Part shown: piece after piece, positions 35,809-45,415 of the stretch
Layout of the letters: the number at the start of each line of letters is the position of its first letter
How positions within the stretch are numbered: position 1 is the stretch's first letter
Source of the DNA: Crocinitomicaceae bacterium
GTDB taxonomy: Bacteria > Bacteroidota > Bacteroidia > Flavobacteriales_D > Crocinitomicaceae
DNA length: 64,000 nt
NCBI GenBank assembly: GCA_017983465.1
Contig: JAGOBK010000004.1
Span: 1 to 64,000, forward strand
Direction: 5' to 3'
Program-made: the position numbers and the translations under genes
Notes under the pieces: generated by a model
Told to the model about the DNA's origin: nothing
What the model saw: only the letters and a program-made list of their open reading frames with translations
Database searches by the model: none

Positions 35809-36998
35809 GCTTCAATCGCCTGAACTCCAGGTAAAACTTTTCCTTCAAAATACTCAAGCAATGCGCCCCCACCTGTGCTCACATAGCTCACTTGGTCGCT
35901 CATGCCAAATTTCTGAACGGCTGCCGCACTGTCGCCACCACCAATTAGACTGAAAGCCCCGTTTGATGTCGCTTCGACTACGGCTTCTGCCACGGATTTC
36001 GTTCCATTTTCGAATGCTTTCATTTCAAAGACACCCATGGGACCATTCCATAAAATGGTTTTGCTTGCTAACAACACTTGACGGAATTGAGCAATCGCTT
36101 CTGTACCGATATCCAACCCCATCCAACCATCTGGAATTTGATTGCTTGGTGCTACCTTCGTTTCCGCATCTGCTGCAAATCTGTTTGCAATAGTAGAGTC
36201 TTGTGGTAAATGAATGTGAACACCTTTTTCTTTCGCTTTTGCTAATATTTCACGGCAAGTTTCCAGTCGCTCGTCCTCGCACAAAGATTGACCAATGTGT
36301 CCACCTTGCGCTTTGTAAAACGTATAGGACATTCCGCCTCCGATGATAATGTGATCAGCGATGTTTAATAAATTCTCAACGATTAATACTTTGTCGGATA
36401 CTTTTGCTCCACCAACAATTGCCGTGAATGGACGCTCAGCGTGATTCAACACTTTTCGCGCACTTTCCAGTTCCGATTTCATTAAGAATCCGACCATTTT
36501 ATCGTTTGGAAAAAATTGGGCAATTTGCGTGGTACTTGCATGCGCACGGTGTGCTGCACCAAAGGCATCATTCACATAACAATCACCTAAAGCAGCTAGT
36601 TTTTTAGCAAAAGCATCATCACCTTTTGTTTCTTCGGTATAAAAACGAACGTTTTCCAATAAAAGAACTTCTCCAGGTTGAAGATTGGCACTTTGATCTA
36701 TGGCATCTTGACCGATGCAATCTGTTGCAAACTTCACAGGTTTACCAATGTTTTTTTCAATTGTTTTGATGATGTGTTTCAAGGAAAACTTTTCCTCTGG
36801 TCCTTCTTTTGGTCGTCCAAAATGAGACAATAATATGACACTTCCACCTGTGCGTAATATGTGTTGAATGGTCGGTAATGCTGCACGAATACGCTTGTCA
36901 TCCGTTACTTCCATCGTTTCCTTGTCAAGGGGCACATTAAAATCAACGCGAACTAATGCACGTTTACCTTCGAAGTTGTAAGTGTCAATTGAAATCAT
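35805..36998 (-). CDS. pgk: Phosphoglycerate kinase
   Basis: 397 aa, full length. The N-terminal substrate domain shows [12 protein letters not shown] and [11 protein letters not shown], the hinge [21 protein letters not shown], and the C-terminal nucleotide domain [13 protein letters not shown] and GGGDSAAAV. It makes ATP from 1,3-bisphosphoglycerate. It is convergent with gapA rather than in the usual gap-pgk operon and has its own promoter. Confidence 0.97.
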   Translation of the reverse strand: MISIDTYNFEGKRALVRVDFNVPLDKETMEVTDDKRIRAALPTIQHILRTGGSVILLSHFGRPKEGPEEKFSLKHIIKTIEKNIGKPVKFATDCIGQDAIDQSANLQPGEVLLLENVRFYTEETKGDDAFAKKLAALGDCYVNDAFGAAHRAHASTTQIAQFFPNDKMVGFLMKSELESARKVLNHAERPFTAIVGGAKVSDKVLIVENLLNIADHIIIGGGMSYTFYKAQGGHIGQSLCEDERLETCREILAKAKEKGVHIHLPQDSTIANRFAADAETKVAPSNQIPDGWMGLDIGTEAIAQFRQVLLASKTILWNGPMGVFEMKAFENGTKSVAEAVVEATSNGAFSLIGGGDSAAAVQKFGMSDQVSYVSTGGGALLEYFEGKVLPGVQAIEA

Positions 36999-37010
36999 CT
37001 TTTTTTTCTA

Positions 37011-37018
37011 CAAAAGTA
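37011..37018 (-). promoter_or_regulatory. -7 box TACTTTTG of pgk
   Basis: Perfect TAnnTTTG on the minus strand, 12 bases before the pgk ATG. Confidence 0.55.
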
Positions 37019-37105
37019 ACGAAAGCGAATTTCTTGCGTTTGTTTCCGAGCAAGATTCTCGGTAAATTCATTTATTTTCTGCAGTTTTGTCTAAAATATA
37101 TTCCT

Positions 37106-39796
37106 ATGTTAAAATACGCTTATTTTGTTTCAACATTTTTAATTCTTACGGCTTGTCATCAATCCAAAGAATCTGTTCAAGAAATTGAATCTTGGTTAGC
37201 ACCTGAGATGGTAGAAGAAATGCCGGAGGGTGATTTCACAGAAGCGGAATGGGAAGAAATGATGTTTACCGAAACGGAGGAAGAAAATCCTTACGTTCGT
37301 GGTATTTACAATTCATCACGCACCTTGCAAACGGACATCGTTCACACACGTTTAGAAGTAAGTTTCGATTGGGAGCATTCGCGTTTAAACGGGAAAGAAA
37401 TCCTAACCGCAAAACAACATTTCCACACATCTGATAGTTTGATTTTAGATGCGAAAGGCATGGACATTCTTTCTGTAGAGATGAACAACAAAAAGTTAGC
37501 CTATACCTATAATGACTCTTTGCATTTACGCATTCAGTTGGATCGAAAATACACACGTGACGAGAAATTTAACGTGAGCATTCAATATGTCGCTAAACCG
37601 AACGAACGCACAGTCGGAGGTAGCGCGGCGATAACATCTGATAAAGGTTTGTATTTCATCAATCCAAAAGGAGAAGACAAAACGAAAATGCCTCAAATTT
37701 GGACACAAGGAGAAACGGAAGCAAATAGTGTTTGGTTCCCAACTGTGGATGCGCCAAATGCAAAATCAACCGAAGAAATCTTAATGACGGTTCAAGACAA
37801 ATACATGACATTGGCGAATGGAAAATTAATTTCTTCTAAGAAAAATGCCGATGGAACAAGAACCGATCATTGGAAACAAGAGTTGCCACACGCACCTTAT
37901 CTATTTATGATGGCAGTTGGTGAATTCAAAACGGTGAAAGATACCTACACACGTAAAGATGGTTCCAAAATGGAAGTGAATTACATCGTTGAACCGGCAT
38001 ATGAAAAGGATGCGAAAGCTATTTTTGGTGAAACACCAGAAATGATTCGTTTCTTCTCAGAGAAGTTAGGTGTTGAATATCCATGGGATAAATACTCACA
38101 AATTGTTGTGAGAGACTACGTTTCTGGAGCAATGGAAAATACCGGTGCGGTAGTGTTTGGTGATTACGTTTACAAAAACGAACGTGAATTGTTAGATGCC
38201 AATGATCAATCGACAATTGCACATGAGTTATTCCACCATTGGTTTGGAGATTTAGTAACCTGCGAATCTTGGTCAAATTTACCATTGAATGAGTCGTTTG
38301 CGAATTACTCACAATACCTATGGGACGAACACCGTTTTGGTTTGGATGAAGCAGATTTTCAAGCAGAAAGCGAAGCAGACGGATACTATAGTTCCGCAGA
38401 GAATGGTGGTTACTTTAATTTGATCCGTTTTGATTACAACGATAAAGAAGACATGTTTGACGGCCACTCCTACAATAAAGGTGGGCGTATTTTACACATG
38501 TTGCGCAATTATTTAGGCGATGATGCATTCTTCAAAGGATTAAATCTTTATTTGACGTCTAACAAATTCAAAGCGGCGGAAGTTCACAACTTGCGTATGG
38601 CATTTGAAGAAGTTTCTGGTGAGGATTTAAACTGGTTCTTCGATCAGTGGTTCTTGAATAATGGTCACCCTGTTATCGAGGTAACGCACAAAGTCGATGC
38701 AACATCGAATACGCTCGTATTGACGGTAAAACAACTTCAAAATTTCAACGAGTTCCCAATTTATAAACTTCCGGTGGATGTTGCGATTTGGGATGAAGCT
38801 GGAAAAACAACGAAACGTATTGTTGTTGATTCAGTAGAACAAAATTTCTATTTCCCGATTAAAGGAACAGTGAAAAACGTCTTGTTCGATGAGCCTCAAA
38901 TGTTATTGGGTAAAGTTTTCGAAAACAAATCAACGGATGAATTTATCCATCAGTACTATAATGCGAAACGTTGGAAGGCACGAAATACGGCATTTGCTCG
39001 TGTAGCAAATATCCCTGGAGATAAATCAGCTCGTTTGTTGATGGATGCATTGAAAGATCCATTCTGGAGTATTCGTTTAGCAGCAATCAACGTCATCGAG
39101 AAAATGGAAAAAGAGAAGGGTAAAACATATTTGACTCAACTGAAAGAAATGGCCTTGAACGATGCGAAATCTGATGTCCGTGCTGCGGCAATCGGTTGCA
39201 TGCAATTGATGGAAGCAGATGAAGCAAGTACCTTCTTTAAGTCGTTTATGGCAAAAGAGAAATCGTACAACGCGATTGCCTCTGGATTAGGTTCTTACAT
39301 TAAGGTAGATGAGAAAGATGCGTTAAATGTTGCTCGTGGAATGAAAAATGAGCCAGCAAAAGCGTTGAAAGTAACCATCGCTGAAGTAATTGCACAAATT
39401 GGTGACTCCTCTGATTACGATTACCTAGATCAACTTGTCTACCACAGTGATTTTAAAGGCTACGACGAATTGAGAACAATGATTTCATACGCTGTGTACA
39501 TCATGCGCATGGACATTGATTTACAAGAGAAATCTCATGCAGTATATATTCATTACAACGAAGTTGGTGGAGATTTAACGAAATACTGGGTGAAACAAGC
39601 TGTTCAGTTCAATCTTCAAAATTACATTCAATTGGTGAACGCCCTTGAAATGGAAATTGCTGAGCTCGAAGAAGGAAAATCATTTGCTAAAGCAGATGAG
39701 AAAAAACGCATCAAACAACGCTACGAGGATTTGATTCAAAACTTACTTCCACTTGGTCAATCGGATGAAGCACCAGAAGACGCCGAAGGAAACTAA
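37106..39796 (+). CDS. M1 family metallopeptidase lipoprotein with HEAT-like C-terminus
   Basis: 896 aa from the ATG at 37106; the open frame runs 50 codons further upstream into pgk, but only this start gives a signal peptide and lipobox LTAC (Cys17). The M1 core has the exopeptidase motif GAMENTGAV, the zinc site HELFHHWFG with Glu of NESFANY, and a catalytic domain to about residue 560. The C-terminal part holds HEAT-like repeats (RLLMDALKDPFWSIRLAAIN, DVRAAAIGCMQLME). It should trim N-terminal residues from peptides outside the cytoplasm. Confidence 0.93.
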   Translation: MLKYAYFVSTFLILTACHQSKESVQEIESWLAPEMVEEMPEGDFTEAEWEEMMFTETEEENPYVRGIYNSSRTLQTDIVHTRLEVSFDWEHSRLNGKEILTAKQHFHTSDSLILDAKGMDILSVEMNNKKLAYTYNDSLHLRIQLDRKYTRDEKFNVSIQYVAKPNERTVGGSAAITSDKGLYFINPKGEDKTKMPQIWTQGETEANSVWFPTVDAPNAKSTEEILMTVQDKYMTLANGKLISSKKNADGTRTDHWKQELPHAPYLFMMAVGEFKTVKDTYTRKDGSKMEVNYIVEPAYEKDAKAIFGETPEMIRFFSEKLGVEYPWDKYSQIVVRDYVSGAMENTGAVVFGDYVYKNERELLDANDQSTIAHELFHHWFGDLVTCESWSNLPLNESFANYSQYLWDEHRFGLDEADFQAESEADGYYSSAENGGYFNLIRFDYNDKEDMFDGHSYNKGGRILHMLRNYLGDDAFFKGLNLYLTSNKFKAAEVHNLRMAFEEVSGEDLNWFFDQWFLNNGHPVIEVTHKVDATSNTLVLTVKQLQNFNEFPIYKLPVDVAIWDEAGKTTKRIVVDSVEQNFYFPIKGTVKNVLFDEPQMLLGKVFENKSTDEFIHQYYNAKRWKARNTAFARVANIPGDKSARLLMDALKDPFWSIRLAAINVIEKMEKEKGKTYLTQLKEMALNDAKSDVRAAAIGCMQLMEADEASTFFKSFMAKEKSYNAIASGLGSYIKVDEKDALNVARGMKNEPAKALKVTIAEVIAQIGDSSDYDYLDQLVYHSDFKGYDELRTMISYAVYIMRMDIDLQEKSHAVYIHYNEVGGDLTKYWVKQAVQFNLQNYIQLVNALEMEIAELEEGKSFAKADEKKRIKQRYEDLIQNLLPLGQSDEAPEDAEGN

Positions 39797-40554
39797 GCTT
39801 CTTTGTGTAAAATCGTTGCACTCGCTTGAGCAGTTGGCATAATCGTTATGTCGCTGATGTTTACATGTGCAGGTCGCGTCACAGCAAATAAAACACTGTC
39901 AGCGATGTCTTGCGCTTGCAATGCATCAAATCCTTCATACACCGAATCAGCAGTGCTTTGATCTCCCTTGAATCGAACAATGGAGAACTCTGTTTCTGCT
40001 GCTCCTGGAGCAATGTTTGTTACTTTGATTCCGTAGGAAACCAAATCGATGCGCATGGAACGTGAAAGAGCGTCCACCGCATGTTTGCTCGCACAATATA
40101 CGTTTCCACCCGGATAAACTTCTTTTCCAGCGATACTCGCCATATTGATGATGTGTCCGTGTTTTTGCATTTTCAAAAATGGAACAACGGCTTTCGTTAC
40201 GTATAATAATCCTTTGACGTTCGTATCAATCATGCGTTCCCAGTCATCGGAAATACCTTGGTCAATTGGACCACGTCCAACTGCTAATCCCGCATTATTA
40301 ACGAGAATTTCGATTTGTTTCTGTATGTTTTCCGGTAAAGAGGCAACGGCATCAATTACTTCTGATTCGTTGCGTACATCCATGGTTATTATTTGGACAT
40401 CAATGTTCAAATGACCTAAGCGTGACTTTAATGCCTCCAAGCGCTCTGTGCGTCGAGCGGCAATGATCAAATTGTATCCTTCGTTCGCTAATGTTTCCGC
40501 AATGGCTTCTCCAAATCCAGAGCTTGCGCCGGTAATAAATGCATATCCTTTCAT
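39793..40554 (-). CDS. Short-chain dehydrogenase/reductase (YdfG-like)
   Basis: 253 aa. Classical SDR: cofactor motif TGASSGFGEAIA, with AARRTERLEAL after beta 2 suggesting NADP, NNAGLA, and the catalytic Ser in MASIAGKEVYPG with YCASKHAVDA supplying Tyr-x3-Lys. Its closest named relatives act on 3-hydroxy acids such as serine (YdfG type), but the substrate is inferred only. It overlaps the M1 peptidase gene by four bases, tail to tail. Confidence 0.88.
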   Translation of the reverse strand: MKGYAFITGASSGFGEAIAETLANEGYNLIIAARRTERLEALKSRLGHLNIDVQIITMDVRNESEVIDAVASLPENIQKQIEILVNNAGLAVGRGPIDQGISDDWERMIDTNVKGLLYVTKAVVPFLKMQKHGHIINMASIAGKEVYPGGNVYCASKHAVDALSRSMRIDLVSYGIKVTNIAPGAAETEFSIVRFKGDQSTADSVYEGFDALQAQDIADSVLFAVTRPAHVNISDITIMPTAQASATILHKEA

Positions 40555-40558
40555 GCTA

Positions 40559-40566
40559 CAAAAGTG
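40559..40566 (-). promoter_or_regulatory. -7-like box CACTTTTG, four bases before SDR ATG
   Basis: One mismatch to TAnnTTTG, with the same four-base spacing to the start codon as the other leaderless candidates. Confidence 0.35.
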
Positions 40567-40615
40567 ACAAATTATTTCAAAAGACCGAGGATTTCTGACG
40601 CAAGAGAAGTAAAAC

Positions 40616-40656
40616 TTGTCAAAATGTCACAATTTAGTCCTTGGCATATTCCTTGA
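40616..40656 (+). promoter_or_regulatory. htpG control region: TGTCA repeat and sigma-54-like element
   Basis: TTGTCAAAATGTCAC (40616-40630) is a direct TGTCA repeat, and a GTGACA lies about 50 bases upstream in opposite orientation. Next, TTGGCATATTCCTTGA (40641-40656) has the GG and ten-base spacing of sigma-54 -24/-12 elements but GA instead of GC at -12. No TAnnTTTG box lies in the gap, so htpG may use a different sigma factor. The heat-shock role of the repeat is inferred. Confidence 0.35.
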
Positions 40657-40682
40657 CCGGTGAGAGAATCAAATTGTATATC

Positions 40683-42572
40683 ATGAAAACAGGACAAATA
40701 AACGTACAAACGGAAAACATTTTTCCAATTATCAAGAAATTCTTGTACTCCGATCACGAAATATTTCTTCGTGAATTGGTTTCAAACGCCGTAGATGCTT
40801 CACAAAAATTAAATGTTCTTGCGAAAAGCGGAGAATTTAAAGGTGACATAGGCGAATTGAAAGTCGAAGTGATTTTAAACAAAGAAGAAAAGACCTTGAC
40901 CATTCGCGATCGCGGAATCGGAATGACGGCTGATGAAATTGATAAGTACATCAACCAAATCGCCTTTTCAGGAGCAGAGGAATTCGTTCAACAATACAAA
41001 GGAGAAGAAGGAGCAGAGCAAATCATTGGTCACTTCGGACTTGGATTCTATTCAGCATTCATGGTAGCGGAACGTGTTCAAATTAAAACGCTTTCTCGTC
41101 ACGAAGGATCTCAAGCAGTTCAATGGGAAAGTAATGGATCACCAGAGTATACGCTGACTGAAATTGAGAAGTCTGACAGAGGAACAGATATCGTTCTTTA
41201 CATCAATGAAGAATCCATAGAGTTCTTGGAAAAAGAGCGTGTAGGTGGAATCATCAATAAGTACTGTAAATTCTTGCCGATTCCTGTTTTTTTCGGAAAT
41301 AAAACGGAATACGTTGATTCTCCAGAAGGGGAGAAAGATGAGGATGGAAAAGTGAAACGCGTAGCAATTGATGTACCAAATCAAGTGAATAATGTTGCGC
41401 CGGCTTGGACAAAAGCGCCTGTTGACTTGAGTACGGAAGACTATGCAAATTTCTACCGTGAACTGTATCCATCAACATTTGATGATCCTTTATTTCACAT
41501 TCATTTGAATGTCGATTATCCATTCAACTTAACTGGAATCTTGTACTTTCCTAAAATCAAAGAAAATGTTGAAGTACAACGAAATAAAATCAATCTCTAC
41601 TGTAATCAAGTTTTTATCACGGATAGCGTAGCGGAAATTGTGCCTGAGTTCTTGACACTTTTACATGGAGTTATTGATTCACCAGATATTCCATTAAACG
41701 TATCTCGTTCTTACCTTCAAAGCGATAGCAACGTAAAGAAAATTTCTGCGCACATTACGAAAAAGGTTGCGGATAAATTAGCGGAGATGTTCAAAAAAGA
41801 CCGCAAGGATTTTGAATCCAAATGGGATGATTTGCAAATTTTCGTTCAATACGGAACCCTATCAGAAGATAAGTTCGCGGAGAAAGCAAAAGAATTCAAT
41901 TTGGTGAAATCGACGAACAATGAGTACTTTACCATCGAGGAATACCAAGAGAAAATCAAGGCACTTCAGACGGATAAAGACAATAAATTGGTGATTTTGT
42001 ACACAAGTAATCCAGAAGAGCAATTCTCTTTTGTGAAGAAAGCCAAGGACCGTGGCTATGATGTGTTGCACCTAGATGGACCACTTGCTGCGCATTGGAT
42101 TTCAAAAATGGAACAAAGTTTAGAAAACGTGAGTTTCGTTCGTGTTGATTCAGATTCTCTAGATAAATTGATCAAGAAAACGGATGAGATTCCATCTAAG
42201 TTATCGAAAGAGGACGAAGAGAAATTGAAACCCGTTTTTGAATCGAATGTCGTAAAAGAGAAATTCACAGTTCAGTTTGAAAGCATGAGCGATAGTGAGG
42301 CTCCAATTATCATCACCCAGCCTGAATTCATTCGTAGAATGATGGAGCAACAACGCATGGGCGGTGGCGGATTCTATGGCGCATTCCCGGAAATGTACAA
42401 TTTGACGGTCAATTCGAATCACCCAGTGGTTGGATCATTGTTACAAAAGTCCGATGATGAAAAACAAGCGGTAACGAAACAATTAGTTGATTTAGCACTT
42501 TTAGCGCAAGGAATGTTAAAAGGAGAAGCCTTGGATCAATTCATTCAGCGAAACATCGATCATATTGCTTAA
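40683..42572 (+). CDS. htpG: Molecular chaperone HtpG (Hsp90)
   Basis: 629 aa from the ATG at 40683; the TTG at 40641 lies inside promoter-like DNA and is rejected. GHKL ATPase domain motifs are all present: LRELVSNAVDA, RDRGIGMT, and GHFGLGFYSAFMV. The middle domain has the NVSRSYLQSD segment and the C-terminal dimerisation part ends QRNIDHIA. It folds or holds client proteins in the cytoplasm, especially under heat stress. Confidence 0.97.
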   Translation: MKTGQINVQTENIFPIIKKFLYSDHEIFLRELVSNAVDASQKLNVLAKSGEFKGDIGELKVEVILNKEEKTLTIRDRGIGMTADEIDKYINQIAFSGAEEFVQQYKGEEGAEQIIGHFGLGFYSAFMVAERVQIKTLSRHEGSQAVQWESNGSPEYTLTEIEKSDRGTDIVLYINEESIEFLEKERVGGIINKYCKFLPIPVFFGNKTEYVDSPEGEKDEDGKVKRVAIDVPNQVNNVAPAWTKAPVDLSTEDYANFYRELYPSTFDDPLFHIHLNVDYPFNLTGILYFPKIKENVEVQRNKINLYCNQVFITDSVAEIVPEFLTLLHGVIDSPDIPLNVSRSYLQSDSNVKKISAHITKKVADKLAEMFKKDRKDFESKWDDLQIFVQYGTLSEDKFAEKAKEFNLVKSTNNEYFTIEEYQEKIKALQTDKDNKLVILYTSNPEEQFSFVKKAKDRGYDVLHLDGPLAAHWISKMEQSLENVSFVRVDSDSLDKLIKKTDEIPSKLSKEDEEKLKPVFESNVVKEKFTVQFESMSDSEAPIIITQPEFIRRMMEQQRMGGGGFYGAFPEMYNLTVNSNHPVVGSLLQKSDDEKQAVTKQLVDLALLAQGMLKGEALDQFIQRNIDHIA

Positions 42573-42609
42573 ATAAGTAGTTTTGAAGAGAATTTAGAAA
42601 GCAGAGATT

Positions 42610-43371
42610 TTGTACAAGTGGATTTTTGGCGTCGGGGCCTTTTTGATTACCCGAAAAATTGGACTCGGGATTATTGGATTCATTATTGGTTCCTTGGTGG
42701 ATCAGTTGGGCTCCAATAATGCAAAAGGTGGCGCAAATAAAGCGACAAACGGACAAGATCCTTTTGAGTTTTACCGCAGACAATCTTCTTTGTATGATGT
42801 CCCAACTATGCTGATGGCGCTATCTGCTGTCGTGATGAAGGCAGATGGAAAGGTGTTGAAAGTAGAGTTAGACTACGTGAAACGATTCTTTGCGGATCAA
42901 TTTGGAAATCGCTTTACAGGTGAGCATTTGCAAATTCTCAAGCAATTCTTAGACACCGGACAAGTTCCGCTTCAACAAATTTGCACCGATATTCGTGGAA
43001 GAATGCCAATTGAAGTACGTGTTCAGTTGATTCATTACTTATTCGGAATTGCGAAAGCTGATGGTGATGTTGGAACAGCAGAAATGAACACAATCGCAAA
43101 AATCGCCACGATGTTGGGGGTCTCTGCAGTTGATTTCGAATCTGTGAAGAATATGTTCTACCGAAACGTTGATTCAGATTACCGCATTTTGGGAATTACA
43201 GAGCAGGCAACGGATGAAGAAGTGAAGAAAGCTTACCGTAAAATGGCCATCTCTTTCCATCCGGACAAAGTAGCTCAGATGGGAGAAGAATACCAAAAAG
43301 GCGCGAAGGAGAAATTTCAACGCATTCAAGATGCTTATGAAGCCATTAAGAAAAGACGTGGATTCAAATAA
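42610..43371 (+). CDS. TerB/DnaJ (DjlA-like) co-chaperone
   Basis: 253 aa with a TTG start, the only start codon after the in-frame stop at 42595-42597. A membrane-inserting N-terminal segment (about residues 5-30, FGVGAFLITRKIGLGIIGF) is followed by a TerB-like helical domain (about 65-175, LMALSAVVMKADGKVLK) and a C-terminal J domain (about 185-250) with HPD in SFHPDKVAQ. The layout equals DjlA, a DnaK co-chaperone anchored in the inner membrane. Its position directly after htpG (37 bp) suggests shared stress expression. Confidence 0.9.
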   Translation: MYKWIFGVGAFLITRKIGLGIIGFIIGSLVDQLGSNNAKGGANKATNGQDPFEFYRRQSSLYDVPTMLMALSAVVMKADGKVLKVELDYVKRFFADQFGNRFTGEHLQILKQFLDTGQVPLQQICTDIRGRMPIEVRVQLIHYLFGIAKADGDVGTAEMNTIAKIATMLGVSAVDFESVKNMFYRNVDSDYRILGITEQATDEEVKKAYRKMAISFHPDKVAQMGEEYQKGAKEKFQRIQDAYEAIKKRRGFK

Positions 43372-43380
43372 ATCAATGTC

Positions 43381-43584
43381 ATGAACTATACAGAGGCTTA
43401 CGAAGAATTGCAGCAACTTGTCCAGTATATGGAAAGCGGTCAAATCAATGTTGATGAATTAGCATTGAAGGTCAAACGTGCTGCTGAATTAATAAAAATA
43501 TGCAAGGTTAAACTTCATGAGACGGAGGAGGATGTTCAGAAAATTCTGAAAGATCTTGACGCCACATCGAACGAAGACGAATAG
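43381..43584 (+). CDS. xseB: Exodeoxyribonuclease VII small subunit
   Basis: 67 aa. The small helical subunit pattern YEELQQLVQYMESGQINVDEL and the heptad-like RAAELIKICKVKL are diagnostic. It pairs with XseA to degrade single-stranded DNA; xseA is not adjacent, which is unusual but not rare. Ten bases separate it from the DnaJ-like gene. Confidence 0.9.
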   Translation: MNYTEAYEELQQLVQYMESGQINVDELALKVKRAAELIKICKVKLHETEEDVQKILKDLDATSNEDE

Positions 43585-43591
43585 GATTTCC

Positions 43592-43599
43592 TACCTTTG
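43592..43599 (+). promoter_or_regulatory. -7 box TACCTTTG of purM
   Basis: Perfect TAnnTTTG, 15 bases before the purM ATG and just after xseB. Confidence 0.55.
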
Positions 43600-43614
43600 C
43601 CAACAAATTAACTT

Positions 43615-44784
43615 ATGTCCGATAATCGTTACCAGCAACGTGGAGTTTCTGCCGGAAAGGAAGATGTTCACAACGCTATTAAGAAACTTGACAAAGGATT
43701 ATTTCCTCAAGCATTTTGTAAAATTGTCCCAGATTATTTAACTGGCGACGAAAATTATTGCTTGGTCATGCATGCAGATGGCGCAGGAACGAAATCTTCC
43801 TTGGCTTACATGTATTGGAAAAAAACAGGAGATTTATCCGTTTGGAAAGGAATTGCTCAAGATGCGCTCATCATGAATCTCGATGATTTATTGTGTGTAG
43901 GGGCAACCGGACCAATCATGTTGTCCTCTACGATTGGACGAAACAAGAACTTAATTCCCGGAGAAGTGATTTCTGAAATCATCAATGGGACTGAAGAAAT
44001 ATTGACAGAGCTTCGCTCATACGGATTAGAAATTCATTCGACAGGTGGTGAAACAGCTGATGTTGGAGATTTGGTACGCACCATCATTGTAGATTCAACA
44101 GTGGTGTGTCGCATGAGACGTGATGAGGTGATTTCAAACCACAACATTCAAGCAGGCGACGTTATTGTTGGACTAGCATCCGACGGACAAGCAAACTACG
44201 AGTCCTTTTTCAACGGAGGAATGGGCAGTAATGGTCTTACGAGTGCACGTCACGACGTTTTCGACCATAGCTTAGCAACTGAATTCCCTGAAAGTTTTGA
44301 TGGCGCTATTCCAGCTGATTTGGTTTATAGTGGAACAAAGAAATTACAAGATACTGTCGAAGGGACGCCATTAGATGCCGGAAAATTGGTTTTATCGCCA
44401 ACAAGAACGTATGCGCCAATTATACAACAGATCTTAGCGAAACACCGCTCAAGCATCCATGGTATGGTACATTGTTCGGGTGGCGCGCAAACGAAAGTCT
44501 TGCATTTTGTCAATGATGTTCATGTGATTAAAGACAACTTGTTCCCAATTCCACCACTTTTCAAGATGATTCAAGAAGAATCTCAAACACCTTGGCAGGA
44601 GATGTATAAAGTGTTTAACATGGGTCATCGCATGGAAGTGTATGTTCCTGAGGCGCTTGCGGGAGAAATCATCGAAATATCCAAATCTTTTGGTGTAGAG
44701 GCAAAAATAGTTGGACGCGTAGAGCAACACGCTGGAAAACAGGTGACAATCCATTCGGAAAAAGGAATTTTCACTTATAATTAA
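43615..44784 (+). CDS. purM: Phosphoribosylformylglycinamidine cyclo-ligase
   Basis: 389 aa, the longer Bacteroidetes form of AIR synthase. It shows MHADGAGTKSSLAYMYWKK, AQDALIMNLDDLLCVGA, STGGETADVGDLVRTI and a C-terminal half with MVHCSGGAQTKVL and FNMGHRMEVYV. It catalyses the fifth step of purine synthesis, closing the imidazole ring with ATP. No other pur gene is in the window. Confidence 0.95.
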   Translation: MSDNRYQQRGVSAGKEDVHNAIKKLDKGLFPQAFCKIVPDYLTGDENYCLVMHADGAGTKSSLAYMYWKKTGDLSVWKGIAQDALIMNLDDLLCVGATGPIMLSSTIGRNKNLIPGEVISEIINGTEEILTELRSYGLEIHSTGGETADVGDLVRTIIVDSTVVCRMRRDEVISNHNIQAGDVIVGLASDGQANYESFFNGGMGSNGLTSARHDVFDHSLATEFPESFDGAIPADLVYSGTKKLQDTVEGTPLDAGKLVLSPTRTYAPIIQQILAKHRSSIHGMVHCSGGAQTKVLHFVNDVHVIKDNLFPIPPLFKMIQEESQTPWQEMYKVFNMGHRMEVYVPEALAGEIIEISKSFGVEAKIVGRVEQHAGKQVTIHSEKGIFTYN

Positions 44785-44825
44785 CATTTTTTTCAAAAAA
44801 AGCTTTCAAAAACAGATTGTTTTTG

Positions 44826-44833
44826 TACTTTTG
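44826..44833 (+). promoter_or_regulatory. -7 box TACTTTTG of the tRNA cluster
   Basis: Perfect TAnnTTTG, 20 bases before tRNA-Ser; it probably drives the tRNA genes. Confidence 0.6.
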
Positions 44834-44853
44834 CCATCCATTCATGGAACACT

Positions 44854-44940
<87 letters not shown>

Positions 44941-45038
44941 CAAGAACACTAACGGTGGAGGCAAAGTAAAGGCTTGCGCTGAAAGAAAAAGAAACTGAAA
45001 ACGTTCAGTTTAACAATAGATATTGAAGATGAATCGTT

Positions 45039-45113
45039 CGGGGCGTAGCGTAGTCCGGTCATCGCGCCTGGTTTGGGACCAGGAGGTCGCAGGTTCGAAT
45101 CCTGCCGCCCCGA
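45039..45113 (+). tRNA. tRNA-Pro(TGG)
   Basis: 75 nt. Acceptor CGGGGCG pairs with CGCCCCG; the anticodon arm CCTGGTTTGGGACCAGG presents TGG; T loop GTTCGAATCC. CCA is not encoded. Confidence 0.97.
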
Positions 45114-45115
45114 CG

Positions 45116-45144
45116 AGGGGGATGAGCAATCATCCCCCTTTTTT
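45116..45144 (+). terminator. Terminator after tRNA-Pro
   Basis: Ten-bp stem AGGGGGATGA / TCATCCCCCT with a GCAA tetraloop (45116-45139) and a run of six T. It separates tRNA-Pro from tRNA-Arg. Confidence 0.9.
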
Positions 45145-45177
45145 CATTCATCTGATTATTGATTTACAAAAAGTATT

Positions 45178-45251
<74 letters not shown>

Positions 45252-45255
45252 CTCT

Positions 45256-45386
45256 GATGAAAGCTCCTTCAACGAAAGTTGAAGGAGCTTTTTTCGTTTC
45301 CAGCGCATCGAAAACCTCGTTTTCGTAAGCGCAAGGAAACGAAAAAAGTTCAAGTTTTCCAACGGAAGACTTGAAGAGCTTTCATC
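45256..45386. repeat. Nested inverted repeats behind tRNA-Arg
   Basis: Three palindromes lie in 130 bp. Outer arms GATGAAAGCTCCTTCAA (45256-45272) and TTGAAGAGCTTTCATC (about 45371-45386) are near-complementary. A middle hairpin spans 45289-45347 (TTTTTTCGTTTCC / GGAAACGAAAAAA with inner GCGC and CGAAAAC / GTTTTCG pairings). A third, TTCAAGTTTTCC-aac-GGAAGACTTGAA, lies at 45349-45375. No ORF is present. The outer pairing competes with the terminator at 45261-45294. Confidence 0.7.
45261..45294 (+). terminator. Terminator after tRNA-Arg
   Basis: Perfect 13-bp stem AAGCTCCTTCAAC / GTTGAAGGAGCTT with a GAAA tetraloop, then T residues. Confidence 0.92.
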
Positions 45387-45415
45387 CACTGCACGTCGGT
45401 CTTGATAGGATCTTT

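Noticed and set aside
36956..37105. 50-codon extension of the M1 peptidase
   Set aside because: It would overlap pgk and place the signal peptide and lipobox internally.
44992..45011. AAACTGAA-AACG-TTCAGTTT hairpin between tRNA-Ser and tRNA-Pro
   Set aside because: It is short, A/T-rich and lacks a real T run; it may be a processing stem but cannot be called a terminator.
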